Source of the DNA: an uncultured Prevotellaceae bacterium
GTDB taxonomy: Bacteria; Bacteroidota; Bacteroidia; Bacteroidales; Bacteroidaceae
Reading direction: 5' to 3'
DNA: 38,567 nucleotides
NCBI GenBank assembly: GCA_900318585.1
Contig: ONKY01000126.1
Location: forward strand, 1-38,567
The notes under the pieces were generated by a model that searched no databases, was not told where the DNA came from, and was given only the letters and a program-made list of their open reading frames with translations. Each line of letters opens with the position of its first letter. The first letter of the stretch is position 1. Position numbers and translations under genes: made by a program. This document shows positions 24,997 to 33,900 of the stretch, in pieces.

Positions 24997-25404
24997 TTAA
25001 ATCTTTTTGCACATCGTAAGGAGATTCTTCCCTTCCAGACGTTGATAAGTCACTTTGTTCATGATGTTCTTGACAATGAAGATGCCCATCCCGCCCAGTT
25101 CACGCTCCGCAGGGTTGACGCTGGTGTCAAGGTCTTCAGTAAGGGTTGGGTCAAACTCTCGTCCCTGGTCGCTGAGCACAAAGGTGAGTTCCTGCCCGTC
25201 GCTCTCTGCCAGCAGTTCAATGCTGGCCTCGGTACCCTCGGGATAGGCATAGAAGATGATGTTCGACACCATCTCCTCCATCACGAGGTTTAGGTTCATC
25301 TGCAGTTCTGCGCTTAGTTGCAGTTCTGCGCCGATTTCCTCGATAAAAGCTGCTACGTTTTCGAGGTCTTCCACACGGTTTCTGATACAGATGTCTTTTC
25401 TCAT
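24997..25404 (-). CDS. RsbW/SpoIIAB-like serine-protein kinase (GHKL ATPase)
   Basis: A 135-residue GHKL ATPase of the anti-sigma kinase type. The N box NLVMEEMVSNIIFYAY carries Glu43, Glu44 and Asn48; the G1 motif is LSDQGREFDP and the G2 motif GGMGIFIVKNIMN. It should phosphorylate the STAS protein on serine and, by family analogy, sequester a target. No sigma factor is encoded nearby, so its other partner is unknown. It lies between the phosphatase (18 bases) and STAS (21 bases) genes. Confidence 0.88.
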   Translation of the reverse strand: MRKDICIRNRVEDLENVAAFIEEIGAELQLSAELQMNLNLVMEEMVSNIIFYAYPEGTEASIELLAESDGQELTFVLSDQGREFDPTLTEDLDTSVNPAERELGGMGIFIVKNIMNKVTYQRLEGKNLLTMCKKI

Positions 25405-25422
25405 AAGCTTGTTTTATTTGAA

Positions 25423-27519
25423 TTAGGTATTTGCACTATTGGATATCCTGACACAAAGCATGGTGAGGTCGTCGCTGGGGTCGGCTCCAGCAACATGGAG
25501 CGCCACCTCCTGCTTCATGCTCTCTACGGTCTGCTGTGCGCTAACGTACGGTGTGCTGCTCAGGAATGACAACAGGCGGTCGTCTCCGAACTGTTCCTGT
25601 GCATCATTCTCTGCCTCGTTGAGACCGTCAGTATAGACGAAGAGCGGATGCATACGGATATCGTCTATCCTGCCGCCCTCGAAGATCATACCCGGGAACA
25701 GTCCCAGGCAGGAATTGTATTCCAGCTCCATGAAATGGGCGGCATCGCGGTTGCCCATGATAACGGGCGGGTTATGACCTGCGTTGCAGTAGTCCATCGC
25801 ACCAGTGGACAGGTCAATGACGCCGATGAACATGGTGACGAACATACTGTTCTCATTGTCGGCGGACAGCGCATCGTTCAGCTGGGTGGCTATCTGTGCG
25901 GCCGGTATTCCCTGCTGGGCAATGACCCGGAACAGGTTGCGGGCAACGGCCATGAATAGCGAGGCTGGCACGCCCTTACCGCTCACGTCGCCGACACAGA
26001 AATACAGGTGCTCCTGAAGGATGAAGAAGTCGTAGAGGTCGCCACCCACCTCCTTGGCCGGTGTCATAGAGGCAAAGAGGTCGATGTCCGTGCGCTCGGG
26101 GAAGGGGGGAAACTGCTGCGGCACCATGCCCATCTGGATGTCACGGGCAATGCGCAGCTCGCTCTCGATACGCTCTTTGGCAGTGGTGGTCTCCTCCAAC
26201 TGGTCGTAGGCCGTGAGGAGCTTGCTGTGTGCAACCTTCAGGCGGTTGGCAGCACGATGGCGGTAGACGGCAAAGCCCACCAGCACCAGCATGATGAGTG
26301 AGGCGGCAATGAGGACGGTGCGCAGTAGCGTCTGCTGCTGCTGCATCTTCAGCTCGTTCACCTGGTAGCGGGTGTTCATCTCCGTCAGCTGGCGTTTGGT
26401 CTCATGGGTGTTGATGGAGTCGTTGATGACGTACATCTCCTGGTACAGCTGCGCAGCCTCGGCATCCCTTCCCATCTTGGTGAGTATCTCTGCCCGCTGC
26501 TGGCGCACCTTGATTTTCATGAAGATGTCGTCGGTGGCCTGCATCAGCTGCGTCCGTCTGTCGTTCAGTTCGAGGGCCTGCTGGTAGTTGCCCTGCAGGA
26601 AGCAGAGCTGCGCCTGATAGAAGAGCCAGGACATGTTGATGTAGTCCTCTTCTGAGGCGACATGCTCCTTCACTTTCTGAAGCATCGTCTCGGCCTCGCT
26701 GAGTTTGCCTAATCCCAAGGATGCCTGGCAGCAGGCGATATAGTAATAATCCCACAGCGTCTGGTCGTCTATAGGCGCCCCTCGCTTTTTCGCGTCGTCA
26801 AAATAAGACTTGAGGAATTTGTACCACCGCTGCGTGTGGCTCTTCAGGTCTTCATACTGATGGAGTTCCTCTAAGGCGTCACCGTAGTTGGAGAATACGT
26901 CGGGCAGCAGGTCGGGGTAAGGCCTGACGGTCTCAAGAATGTCTATGCTCTTGGCATAGTTCTGCTGGCTCTCCTCCCAGTTATGCATGTTGGCGTAGAC
27001 ATTGCCCATAGCATAGTAAGCGAGACCCATGCCAAACTGGTGCTTCCTGGCTTCGGCATCCTCATACATCTTGTCTACCTCCTCCAGTCCCTTACCCGTC
27101 TGACCGCTATAGGCATAGGCATTCACAAGATGAGTCCACTCCTCATAATACTGCTTCCACAGTTTGTTCTCCCGCAGGTAGTCAAGGTCGCCCTCGGCCA
27201 CGCTGAAGAGGGAGTCGTTCATGTCTGTATTATAGAAAAGGGCAGCGCGGTCGCATAAGGATATTGCTGCCTTCTCCGGCTTTCCCTGCCGTCTGGCCTC
27301 AGCAATTCTCCTATTAAGCCAAAGGATTTCTCCGTCAATGTCACCTTCATAGCCGCTGTAAGCATAGAGCGTGTCGTAGGCTGCCAAGAGAGCTTCACCC
27401 TGAAGTGAGGGAAGCTCCCTGATGATCCTGTCCTTTACTTTGTTGTCATTCGGAGTGGCTGTCCCAATGGCCACTGCCAGTAAAGCGAGCAGGAGGTAAA
27501 CGCATCTGCGAATGCTCAT
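25423..27519 (-). CDS. TPR-transmembrane-SpoIIE (PP2C) phosphatase
   Basis: A 698-residue sensor phosphatase. A signal/anchor (about 1-20) precedes a large helical domain (25-390) built of TPR-like repeats (GLAYYAMGNVYANMHNWEES, LEELHQYEDLKSH, QLCFLQGNYQQALELND), a single transmembrane helix (about 398-420, IAASLIMLVLVGFAVYRH), a coiled coil with RIARDIQMGMVPQQFPPFP, and a C-terminal PP2C/SpoIIE domain with metal-site motifs KEVGGDLYDFF, FCVGDVSGKGVPASLFM and YCNAGHNPP. It likely senses envelope signals through periplasmic TPRs and dephosphorylates the STAS protein. I start at ATG 27519; a GTG two codons earlier is possible. Confidence 0.9.
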   Translation of the reverse strand: MSIRRCVYLLLALLAVAIGTATPNDNKVKDRIIRELPSLQGEALLAAYDTLYAYSGYEGDIDGEILWLNRRIAEARRQGKPEKAAISLCDRAALFYNTDMNDSLFSVAEGDLDYLRENKLWKQYYEEWTHLVNAYAYSGQTGKGLEEVDKMYEDAEARKHQFGMGLAYYAMGNVYANMHNWEESQQNYAKSIDILETVRPYPDLLPDVFSNYGDALEELHQYEDLKSHTQRWYKFLKSYFDDAKKRGAPIDDQTLWDYYYIACCQASLGLGKLSEAETMLQKVKEHVASEEDYINMSWLFYQAQLCFLQGNYQQALELNDRRTQLMQATDDIFMKIKVRQQRAEILTKMGRDAEAAQLYQEMYVINDSINTHETKRQLTEMNTRYQVNELKMQQQQTLLRTVLIAASLIMLVLVGFAVYRHRAANRLKVAHSKLLTAYDQLEETTTAKERIESELRIARDIQMGMVPQQFPPFPERTDIDLFASMTPAKEVGGDLYDFFILQEHLYFCVGDVSGKGVPASLFMAVARNLFRVIAQQGIPAAQIATQLNDALSADNENSMFVTMFIGVIDLSTGAMDYCNAGHNPPVIMGNRDAAHFMELEYNSCLGLFPGMIFEGGRIDDIRMHPLFVYTDGLNEAENDAQEQFGDDRLLSFLSSTPYVSAQQTVESMKQEVALHVAGADPSDDLTMLCVRISNSANT

Positions 27520-27546
27520 AGGCACTTGGGTTGGGTTGTTTGATGG

Positions 27547-28707
27547 CTACTGCACAATCTTCCTCATGTTAAAGTCCGTGATCTTGTATTCAGGCGACAC
27601 CTTGGCCTGCACCTTATAGGAGGAGAACCGTTCCTTGGACTCATCCGAGCGTTCGAGTCTCTGGTCCACGGAGAACTCCACCTCATAGTCAAACTCACCG
27701 TCCTCGCGCTCCTCCTTCTTGATTTTCCAGTCGTTGCTCAGGATGAACTGCATCTGCATAATGTCAGGCTCATGGATTCTGTGCATATACTGGATGACGT
27801 CCGTCTTGGTGGCATTGGCCTTGTGGAGGAAGGAGTTCAGCACAGGCGGAAGTGTCATCGAGAGGTTCACCTCGTCGAGCTTAGCAAAGGCGGTGAAGTA
27901 GGTGGCGAAGAGCTCGGAAATGGCACGTTTGTCGTCCACGTTCACCTTAGCAGCCTCCAACCTTTCATGCTTGGCCAGTGCCTCGTCGTAATGGGCGCCG
28001 TCCTCATGTGCCGTTAGGTAGGCCTTGTAGGCCTCGGAGGTATTCTCCTCCATTGCCGTCAACCAGTCCAAAGAGTCAATCTTTATCTTGGCCTCCACGC
28101 AATGGATGCTCTGCGGATAGAGCTTCATGTAACGTTCCAACTCGGCCTTCGTGCCCGTCAGCACGGCGTTCGTCCAGTCTTTGTCAACCTTCTTGAGCTC
28201 CGACAGGCGGAACTCAATGGAGTCACGGTGTGCCTGCGTAGCGTCGGCATACATATCAAGGAAGTTCTGCAACACGGCTGGCTCCGAACTGCGGATGGCG
28301 TTCTCGTAGGCTCGCAGTTCATTCTCCTGCTGGGTACGCTGGTAGAAATAGATGCCGAGGAACACGACAATCAGCGCAATGACAAAGGCAACGAGCAAGG
28401 CTATCCACGACTTCCGGTGCTTCACGGGCTGCACGGCCGCTGGCTGCTGCGCCGGTGCCGAATAGCCCTCGGCAGGCTCTTCCACAGCCTGCGGCTGGGT
28501 GTACGGGGAAACGGGGTCGCCCACGGTGGGCGCAGCCGCATTGATGCTGCAATGACAAACAGGGCACTGGTTTTGCTCTTTGAAGATTACTTCGCCACAA
28601 TCCGGGCAACGGATAATCTTTCCTGCAATCTCAATACCACAGCTGGGGCATGTCTTTGCTTGGTCGCTTACCTGATGCCCACACTCAGGACACTTGATTA
28701 ATGCCAT
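27547..28707 (-). CDS. Zinc-ribbon membrane protein, first gene of the partner-switching cassette
   Basis: A 386-residue single-pass membrane protein. The cytoplasmic N-terminus has two zinc ribbons (Cys6/9/20/23 and Cys34/37/48/51), then a Pro/Ala/Glu linker, a transmembrane helix (about 104-126, WIALLVAFVIALIVVFLGIYF) and a ~260-residue C-terminal region. This has helical repeats with regularly placed Asp-Ser-Leu motifs (DSIEFRLSELKKVDKD, KIDSLDWLTAMEEN) and a final beta-rich segment from residue ~300 that may be NTF2-like. Function unknown; the topology suggests a sensor relaying an envelope state. It lies 27 bases upstream of the phosphatase gene. It has no clear -7 box; AT-rich and repeat sequence lies upstream. 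Confidence 0.75.
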   Translation of the reverse strand: MALIKCPECGHQVSDQAKTCPSCGIEIAGKIIRCPDCGEVIFKEQNQCPVCHCSINAAAPTVGDPVSPYTQPQAVEEPAEGYSAPAQQPAAVQPVKHRKSWIALLVAFVIALIVVFLGIYFYQRTQQENELRAYENAIRSSEPAVLQNFLDMYADATQAHRDSIEFRLSELKKVDKDWTNAVLTGTKAELERYMKLYPQSIHCVEAKIKIDSLDWLTAMEENTSEAYKAYLTAHEDGAHYDEALAKHERLEAAKVNVDDKRAISELFATYFTAFAKLDEVNLSMTLPPVLNSFLHKANATKTDVIQYMHRIHEPDIMQMQFILSNDWKIKKEEREDGEFDYEVEFSVDQRLERSDESKERFSSYKVQAKVSPEYKITDFNMRKIVQ

Positions 28708-28740
28708 ATCTTTTTAAAGTTTTTATTCTATTTCTATCGT

Positions 28741-28830
28741 CGTTCAATGTTCAATGTTCCGCTCGGCGACGTCAGGAGACGCTTCGCTTGCGAAGAACGT
28801 TCAATGTTCAACGTTCAACGTTCAATGTTT
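28741..28830. repeat. GTTCAATGTTCAA direct repeats flanking two small hairpins
   Basis: CGTTCAATGTTCAATGTTC (28741-28759) and a four-copy run of GTTCAAYG (28799-28830) flank a GC-rich core with hairpins CGTC-AGGA-GACG and CTTCGC-TT-GCGAAG. The GH25 TGA stop (28824-28822) lies within the right block, so the repeat reaches the coding end. Confidence 0.6.
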
Positions 28831-29538
28831 AAACCGTATCTCCCGCAGGCCGTGCCGCCCCATGAACCGGCTCTTGTCCACGTAGCCGCTGATGCCGCGT
28901 ATGCGTCCCCTGCCCGTATACTGCCAGAGGGTGAAGTCGCGGTCGTCGCAGAGCTCGGGCTCCTCCTCCGTATACATGGCAATCATGAGTTGGTAGTCAT
29001 CCAGCATCCCGGCCAGGTGCATATTGTAGAAGTTGCGGAAGGTATATACCAGCGGCTTCTGCCTATAGGCCACCTCCACCATCTCCAGGAATTTCAGCAG
29101 CGTGTCGCAGAACTGCTTGTCGGGCATACCGCCCGTCGTCTCCACGTCAATCATCGGTATCAGGTCCTGCTCACCGGGCAGACACTGCTTCTTGAAGTTC
29201 TCCAATTGGCGCCCCAGGTCGGTCTTCGGCCGGAAGAAGTGGTAGCTGCCCACCTTCAGTCCGTAGCGGTGGGCCAGCTCAATGTTACGCTCGAAGCGGT
29301 CGTCTATACGGTCGCCGCCCTCGGTAGCCTTCAGGTAGACGTAGGCCATGCGTGTATTCTCACCAATCGTCTCCCAGAACACCTGACCCTGATAGTGGCT
29401 CAGGTCAATGCCGTGGACGTGCGAACAGGTGTCTTCACATTGAAGGTATGGATTATCCTCCGCCTGCGACTGCGCCAAGGACAGGAAAGGCATGAAGGAG
29501 AACAAAAATGCTATCTTATATCTATTTTTCATTGACAT
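28822..29538 (-). CDS. GH25 lysozyme-like secreted protein
   Basis: A 238-residue exported muramidase-like protein of glycoside hydrolase family 25, which cuts the beta-1,4 bond between MurNAc and GlcNAc in peptidoglycan. Start ATG 29538 (MSMKNRYKIA) or 29532; both lie after the -7 box at 29556-29563, while the longer frame to 29619 does not. Signal peptide 1-~23 (FMPFLSLAQSQA). Catalytic landmarks: GIDLSHYQG (Asp45), YVYLKATEGG, GLKVGSYHFFRP and PMIDVET with Asp131 and Glu133. The C-terminal FTLWQYTGRGRIRGISGYVD is typical. It is divergent from the C11 peptidase gene with a compact shared promoter region. Confidence 0.9.
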   Translation of the reverse strand: MSMKNRYKIAFLFSFMPFLSLAQSQAEDNPYLQCEDTCSHVHGIDLSHYQGQVFWETIGENTRMAYVYLKATEGGDRIDDRFERNIELAHRYGLKVGSYHFFRPKTDLGRQLENFKKQCLPGEQDLIPMIDVETTGGMPDKQFCDTLLKFLEMVEVAYRQKPLVYTFRNFYNMHLAGMLDDYQLMIAMYTEEEPELCDDRDFTLWQYTGRGRIRGISGYVDKSRFMGRHGLREIRFKH

Positions 29539-29555
29539 TCTAAAGTATTTTTGTG

Positions 29556-29563
29556 CAAAGTTA
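29556..29563 (-). promoter_or_regulatory. -7 promoter box of the GH25 gene
   Basis: TAACTTTG on the minus strand, 17 bases before the ATG at 29538. Confidence 0.6.
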
Positions 29564-29607
29564 CAAAAATATTGTGAATAGTGCATTGATAATTGTGCTT
29601 TATTTTG

Positions 29608-29615
29608 TAACTTTG
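29608..29615 (+). promoter_or_regulatory. -7 promoter box of the C11 peptidase gene
   Basis: TAACTTTG, 21 bases before the ATG at 29637, back to back with the GH25 promoter. Confidence 0.6.
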
Positions 29616-29636
29616 CCAAAAATTTTGATTTGAGGC

Positions 29637-30896
29637 ATGAAATACTTCCACACTTTGGCCATTATGACACTACTGGTTACGGCCTGTCATCATAAGGACG
29701 ACCCGGATCCGGAACCCCAGATTGCCGACCGCACCGTCCTGGTGTATATGGCGGCCGAGAACAACCTCACCCCATTCCTGAAAAACGAGTTCAAGGAGAT
29801 GAGACAGGGCTCGAAGGCCATCAGCGACAAGAACAACTTGATTGTCTATGTGGATGCAGCCGATGCCAACACCCCACCCTACCTCTTCCGCTTCAATAAT
29901 GGGTTGATCACCGACTCTGTCTCTATGGAAGAGAGCAACACCGCCGATCCCACTGTTATATATAAGGTGTTAAGCACCGCCATCGAGAAATATCCCGCTC
30001 GCGAATACGGACTGGTGCTCTGGGGACACGCCAGCGGATGGAACGTCAGTAAAGACAGCATAGAGTATACCTCCGCCCTTGGCGCCAGGGGCAGTCAGGG
30101 ACGCCACAAGAGCTACGGCGTGGACAACGGTAGGAACGACACTTGGTCAGCTTCCGGCAAGAGCATCAACATGGTCAGCCTGGCAAAGGTGCTCGAACGC
30201 ACAGGCCAGAAGCTGAAGTTCATCTTCGCCGACTGCTGCCAGTTCATGTGCATAGAGAGCGCCTACGAGTTGAGGAACACCTGCGACTACATCATCGGCT
30301 CGGCTGCCGAGATTCCCGGCGACGGTGCGCCCTACGAGACCGTGGTGCCCGCCATGTTCAGCCAGAACGCCACGTTCTACAAACAGGTAGCCGAGGCCTA
30401 CCTGGCACAGGAGTCTTACGGCTACCGAGAGCCCCTCGCCGTCGTCAAGACCAGCGAGCTGGAGGCTCTGGCAGCTGAGACCCACAACGCCCTACAGACC
30501 TTCGCCACACAGGCCGTCAGCGAAGAGAACCCCTACTTGGACCTCAATGGCCTCATCTACTATCAGGGCAGCAACTACGGCACCCACCATTACATGTACG
30601 ACATGAACGACATTATGCTCCGCTTCGCATCCAACGATGTCTACACCCGGTGGAAGGACGTGTTCTTACGTGCCGTCGTCTATCGCACACCCACCTTTGG
30701 ACTGGGAGGTCAATGGATGACAGAGCCCGTTGCCAACAACATTGACTTCAACTCCTTCACGCTCGACGACACCCACTACGGGGGCGTCAGCATGTTCGTG
30801 CCCCAGTACCCCACGGCAAACTATATCAACCAGAATGCCGACATCCGTAAGATGAGCTGGTACTATGCCGCCGGCCTCGCAGAGTTCGGGTGGTAG
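29637..30896 (+). CDS. Clostripain-type C11 cysteine peptidase, lipoprotein
   Basis: A 419-residue lipoprotein (lipobox LVTAC, Cys17) of the clostripain (C11) caspase-like clan. The N-terminal strand RTVLVYMAAENNLTPFL is the family opening. The catalytic His is His131 in LVLWGHASGWN and the catalytic Cys is most likely Cys201 in FADCCQFMCIESAYELRN, followed by YIIGSAAEIPGDGAPY. C11 peptidases cleave after Arg or Lys and often self-activate; no specific activation site is assigned here. It is probably anchored in the outer membrane. A large LRR protein gene follows 58 bases later on the same strand; they may form one surface operon. Confidence 0.9.
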   Translation: MKYFHTLAIMTLLVTACHHKDDPDPEPQIADRTVLVYMAAENNLTPFLKNEFKEMRQGSKAISDKNNLIVYVDAADANTPPYLFRFNNGLITDSVSMEESNTADPTVIYKVLSTAIEKYPAREYGLVLWGHASGWNVSKDSIEYTSALGARGSQGRHKSYGVDNGRNDTWSASGKSINMVSLAKVLERTGQKLKFIFADCCQFMCIESAYELRNTCDYIIGSAAEIPGDGAPYETVVPAMFSQNATFYKQVAEAYLAQESYGYREPLAVVKTSELEALAAETHNALQTFATQAVSEENPYLDLNGLIYYQGSNYGTHHYMYDMNDIMLRFASNDVYTRWKDVFLRAVVYRTPTFGLGGQWMTEPVANNIDFNSFTLDDTHYGGVSMFVPQYPTANYINQNADIRKMSWYYAAGLAEFGW

Positions 30897-30954
30897 ATTA
30901 TCATCCCCCTGCGCATAAAAATCAACCAATAATAACAACCAAAAATTATCTATT

Positions 30955-33900
30955 ATGAAGAAAAGGATTTTTACTCTTTTGTTTGGGCTTGCGGCCATGA
31001 CTACCGGCGTGCAGGCTCAGGTCGCCATCAATGCGACGAACTTCCCCGACGAGAACTTCCGCAACTGGCTGTTAGACCCCTCGAACATCAGAGGCTATGG
31101 TGCCGACGGTGTGCTGACGGAAATAGAGTTGGAAACCACGAGGAGTATTAGCATCGTAAAGAAGAACGTGAACGACTTGACAGGTATCGGCTATTTTACT
31201 TGGCTAAGGGATCTGAGTTGTGCGAATAACCAGATTACGTCACTTGACCTGTCTCAGAATACCATGCTAAGGACATTGACCATCTATGGCAACCCGCTGA
31301 CGTCGTTAAAAGTGACAGAGGACTTGGAGGCACTCCTTTGCGCAGAACAAGACTTAGCACCTCTCAACATTTCGCGCTTCACGAAGCTAAAGCTCCTACG
31401 TATTGAGCAAATTAACCTACAGTCCATAGACCTTTCTTGCTATCCAGAGTTAGACAGATTGTCACTGATAGCAACGAACCTCTCAGCACTCGATTTGTCG
31501 AACAACCCAAAGCTGAAAGAATTGGATTGTAGTAACAACAAGCTCACCGCGCTCGACTTTTCCAACAACCCCTTAATCAATAAAATCAGTTGTTCACGGA
31601 ACATGATTCGTGGAGCCGCCATGGATGCCTTGGTCAGCAGTCTGCCGGAGGTGACAGGCGGAACTCTGTATGTTCACTACTTTGAGGGAGAGAATGGTAA
31701 CGAGATGACCACTGAGCAGGTGGCCGCCGCCAAGGCCAAGGGCTGGCAACCGCAATACACCGACCCGAGAGACTATCAGATAAAAGACTATGACGGCGTA
31801 GCCCCGGAGGGTGTTCCCATCAACGCCACGAACTTCCCTGACGAGAATTTCCGTCTGTGGCTGTTAGACCCCTCGAACATCAATGGCTATGGTGCCGACG
31901 GCTACCTGACAAAGGCTGAGGTGGCAGAAATCAAGTTTATGGAGATTGGCTACGTAGATACAGAAGACCTGAATGGCATCAGATTCATCTCGGAACTAGA
32001 CACATTGATATGTGGACATCTGTCGCTGAAGAAATTTGATGACCTGCCAGCACTCACGAAGCTGACTATACTGGGTTGCGACGGCAATCAGCTGACGTCG
32101 CTCGACCTCTCTAACTGCCGGGAACTGAAAGAGCTCTATTGTAGCGACAACAAGCTGACCTCGCTTGACTTGTCGAATAATCCCAATCTGAGAGAGATTG
32201 GCTGCTATGGCAATTGCATCGACGAGACGGAAATGGGCAAACTGGTAGAGAGCCTGCCGACGGTAAGCGACGGCAACTTCTACGTGATGAACCTGAGCGA
32301 TGGAGCCTTCGAGGAAAACATTATCTCCAAGGAGCAGGTGGCTGCAGCAAGGGCGAAAGGCTGGACGGTAAAGGCCCTCAAGAATGGCCGGTATGAATGG
32401 TACGAAGGCATGGCTACCGGCATTGCCATCAACGCCACGAACTTCCCCGACGCGAACTTCCGCAACCACCTGTTGGCACAGGACTACGGTCAGGACGGCG
32501 TGCTGACGGAAGAGGAGATTCCCGTCATCACGGAAATCGATGTCACCGGCAAGGAAATAAAGGACCTGACGGGCATCGGATATTTCACGGCCCTGACCTC
32601 TCTGTATTGTGGCACCAACCAGCTGACCACGCTTGACGTGACGAAGAACACGGCTCTGAAGACATTACGTTGCTATGAAAATCAGCTGACCACGCTCGAC
32701 TTGACGAAGAACACGGCATTGGAGAACCTGATGATTCAGTACAACCAAATCAAGACCATTGACCTGTCAAAGAACGTGTTACTGAAGATGATATTCATTA
32801 CCGGGAATCCGCTGACCGCCCTGAATACGTCCACGCTGGTAAATCTGGAACAGATTCTGGGTGGCAAGCAGGACCTGTCAATCCTTCAGCTCTCCAACAA
32901 CAAGAAGCTGACGACCCTGAACTTTGTCGATGCCGTGTGGCCAGGCATTGACCTGAGCCAGTTCCCCGTGCTGACAGAGTTGAGCTTATCACGCATGAAC
33001 CTGAAGACCATTGACGTGTCGAAGAACCCTGCACTTGAGGGTCTATTTGTCACCGGCAATCAGCTGACATCCCTCGACGTGTCGAAGAACCCGAAGTTGA
33101 AATTTCTGCAATTCCCCAAGAATCAGCTGACAACCATCGATCTCTCCAACAATCCCGAACTGGAACAACTGAACTGCAGCGAGAACAAGATTACTACACT
33201 CGACCTTTCTAAGAATCCAAAGCTATGGATTTTATATTGCAGCAGCAACCAGCTGACTACGCTCGACTTCTCCAACAATCCGAAAATTGATCGAATTGAG
33301 TGCGCCAAGAACCGTATCCGAGGTGCCGGCTTGGATGCCATGATCAACAGTCTGCCGAGATTAGCGGGCTGGTTGTTCTTCCTCAACGAGGAGGCTGCTA
33401 ACGGCAACGCCATGACCTCCGAGCAGCTATCCGCGACCTTGAGGAAGGGGTGGACCACGCAGTATTTTAATGTAGCCAATAATCAATGGGAGACCTACTA
33501 CGGCCCTGCCACGCCCGACGTGGCCATCAACGCCACAAACTTCCCCGATGCCAACTTCCGCAAATACCTGCTGGCACAGGACTACGGAAAGGACGGCGTG
33601 CTGACGTATGACGAGATTATTAACGTAAAAGAGATTGTTGTTGAAGGACTGTCTATTGCCGACCTGACGGGCATCAATTATTTCATCGCCCTGAACACGC
33701 TGTATTGTGGCAACAACCAGCTGACCACCTTAGACGTGTCGAAGCTACAGAGCATGTGGAATTTGAGGTGTACTAACAACAAACTGACCACGCTTGACCT
33801 CTCAAACAACACTATGCTCTATACGTGCTATTGCGGGTATAACCAGCTGACCTCCCTCGACCTGAGCAACAATTTCCGCCTGGATTATTTGGAAATATGG

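Noticed and set aside
28747-29535. 262-residue plus-strand open frame over GH25
   Set aside because: It begins in the GTTCAATG repeat and mirrors the clear GH25 gene on minus.
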